Shown piece after piece: positions 63,192 to 64,000 of a stretch of DNA of 64,000 nt; position 1 is the first letter of the stretch, and each line of letters opens with the position of its first letter. The stretch is from Hugenholtzia roseola DSM 9546 (GTDB lineage: Bacteria > Bacteroidota > Bacteroidia > Cytophagales > Bernardetiaceae). Under the pieces are notes generated by a model that searched no databases, was not told where the DNA came from, and worked only from the letters and a program-made list of their open reading frames with translations. A program made the position numbers and the translations under genes. Where the stretch lies: assembly GCF_000422585.1 (NCBI RefSeq), contig NZ_KE383884.1, positions 1-64,000 on the forward strand, read 5' to 3'.

Positions 63192-64000
63192 ATGCCGCCT
63201 TCCTACACGCCTTCTGCTTTTCGTTTGGTGTTTTTTTCTAAGGCTTTTCCTACCTCTTTGGCACTTTTTCTTGCTTTTTTTCTGCCCCTTTTTGCTTCAA
63301 AGGCGCAATCGCGTTCTATGCGTGAAGAAATGGATAGTTTGGCAGAAACGTTACAAAAAAATTATTTAGACACAGTTTTATTTAAAAATTCTATTTTTTT
63401 AGCACAAAGGTATATATCTTTACAAACTGATTCTGCACTTTACTACGTACAGGTAGCGGAAAAGCACGCACAAAAAGTAAAAAATCCGCTTTATTTTGCT
63501 GAAATTGCTATCGTGCGCGGCTCTGCCTACGACCGTCTGGGCAATGCGCCTGCTGCTTTAAAAGAAGCCTTCAATGCGCTCAAAATTGGCGATTCGCTGC
63601 AAAATGAAAGCATTTTGGCACGTGCCTACAACCTTTTGGGTATCTTACACAAAGGACAAGATGAGTACGAAACGGCAAAAAATTATTGGCTTAAAGCCTA
63701 CCAAATTCGCCTCAAACAGAAAGAGCCTCGCGCCACTGCCATTGTGTCGAATAATCTGGGGGCAGCCTACGATTTATTAGAAAAATACGACTCGGCTGTT
63801 TATTTTTACAATCAATCTATTGCTTTAAAATTACAACAAAAAGATAGCATCGGGGCAGCCCTTTCGCGCACCAATATTGGCGTTATTTTTAAAAAACAAA
63901 CACAATACGACTCGGCAAAATACCACATCGAAACGGCACTTCGCTCGGTCATAGACAAAGAAAATTTGCACGTCATTGCCATCTGCTACCTCATTTTGGG
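63192..64000 (+). CDS. TPR-repeat signalling protein, truncated by the window end
   Basis: A partial coding region of 269 codons from the ATG at 63192 that runs off the window. A signal peptide (LALFLAFFLPLFASKAQ, about residues 23-39) is followed by a Ser/Met-rich linker and at least four TPR units. Examples are AIVRGSAYDRLGNAPAALK near 100, ARAYNLLGILHKGQDEYETA near 142, and VSNNLGAAYDLLEKYDSAVY near 175. In Bacteroidota this N-terminal layout usually leads to a transmembrane helix and a histidine kinase, LuxR-type or SpoIIE output domain, but none is visible here. Confidence 0.82.
   Translation, partial: MPPSYTPSAFRLVFFSKAFPTSLALFLAFFLPLFASKAQSRSMREEMDSLAETLQKNYLDTVLFKNSIFLAQRYISLQTDSALYYVQVAEKHAQKVKNPLYFAEIAIVRGSAYDRLGNAPAALKEAFNALKIGDSLQNESILARAYNLLGILHKGQDEYETAKNYWLKAYQIRLKQKEPRATAIVSNNLGAAYDLLEKYDSAVYFYNQSIALKLQQKDSIGAALSRTNIGVIFKKQTQYDSAKYHIETALRSVIDKENLHVIAICYLIL

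Noticed and set aside
63019-63369. Plus-strand open frame of 116 codons
   Set aside because: It overlaps, in another frame, the much better TPR protein that begins at 63192, and it starts inside the barrel gene terminator.

Overview
The window comes from a member of the Bacteroidota, probably of the Cytophagales/Cytophagia type. Several signs agree: type IX secretion (T9SS)-style C-terminal sorting domains on large exported repeat proteins, an OmpA/PD40 protein of PorE type, parvulin foldases, BatD, DUF3109 and YigZ proteins, weak Shine-Dalgarno sites, and several intergenic matches to the Bacteroidota sigma-70 promoter (TTTG, about 19-21 bp, TAnnTTTG). No rRNA, tRNA or CRISPR array was recognised. 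The species cannot be named from the sequence. Layout: 0-2.5 kb holds a DUF3109 protein and a minus-strand cas1 / membrane protein / cas2 operon. 2.8-19 kb is housekeeping and envelope genes: parvulin foldase, methyltransferase, YigZ, ExbB/ExbD, an FG-GAP repeat protein with a T9SS tail, a BamA/TamA-like barrel, Lon, an OmpA/PD40 protein and a secreted unknown. 19.2-37.7 kb is the accessory core: cas6 followed by two complete, head-to-tail type III-B (Cmr) modules. Each runs cmr1-cmr2-cmr3-CARF effector-cmr4-cmr5-cmr6. The first ends in an unrecognised Cys-rich acidic protein and the second in Csx20. 37.8-64 kb returns to chromosomal genes: kbl, an AT-rich orphan, a TPR/SpoIIE phosphatase, queG, batD, an alpha/beta hydrolase, murA, meaB, a 2,527-residue Ig/lamin-tail protein, mfd, an outer-membrane barrel and a TPR protein cut by the window edge. 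How the CRISPR genes should work together: Cas1-Cas2 acquires spacers and Cas6 cuts pre-crRNA. Two paralogous Cmr complexes would then cut target RNA through Cmr4. Both Cas10 subunits keep the GGDD cyclase motif but lack the HD nuclease domain, so they should signal through cyclic oligoadenylate rather than cut DNA. Each module carries its own CARF effector inside the operon, and the two effectors have dissimilar C-terminal halves. Csx20 is a likely off-switch that degrades the second messenger. The two modules begin with a near-identical 196-bp block (promoter palindrome plus the first 44 codons of cmr1) and share an identical 30-bp block near the end of cmr6, although the genes between are diverged. 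This pattern suggests recombination or cassette exchange. The second module, but not the first, is peppered with REP-like CCCACGA...TCGTGGG palindromes and an IS200-type TnpA inserted between the effector and cmr4. The most unusual points are the paired modules, the two different effectors, the OB-like extensions on opposite ends of the two Cmr6 proteins, the shared loss of half the Cas10 zinc cysteines, and a predicted membrane-anchored extracytoplasmic protein between cas1 and cas2.
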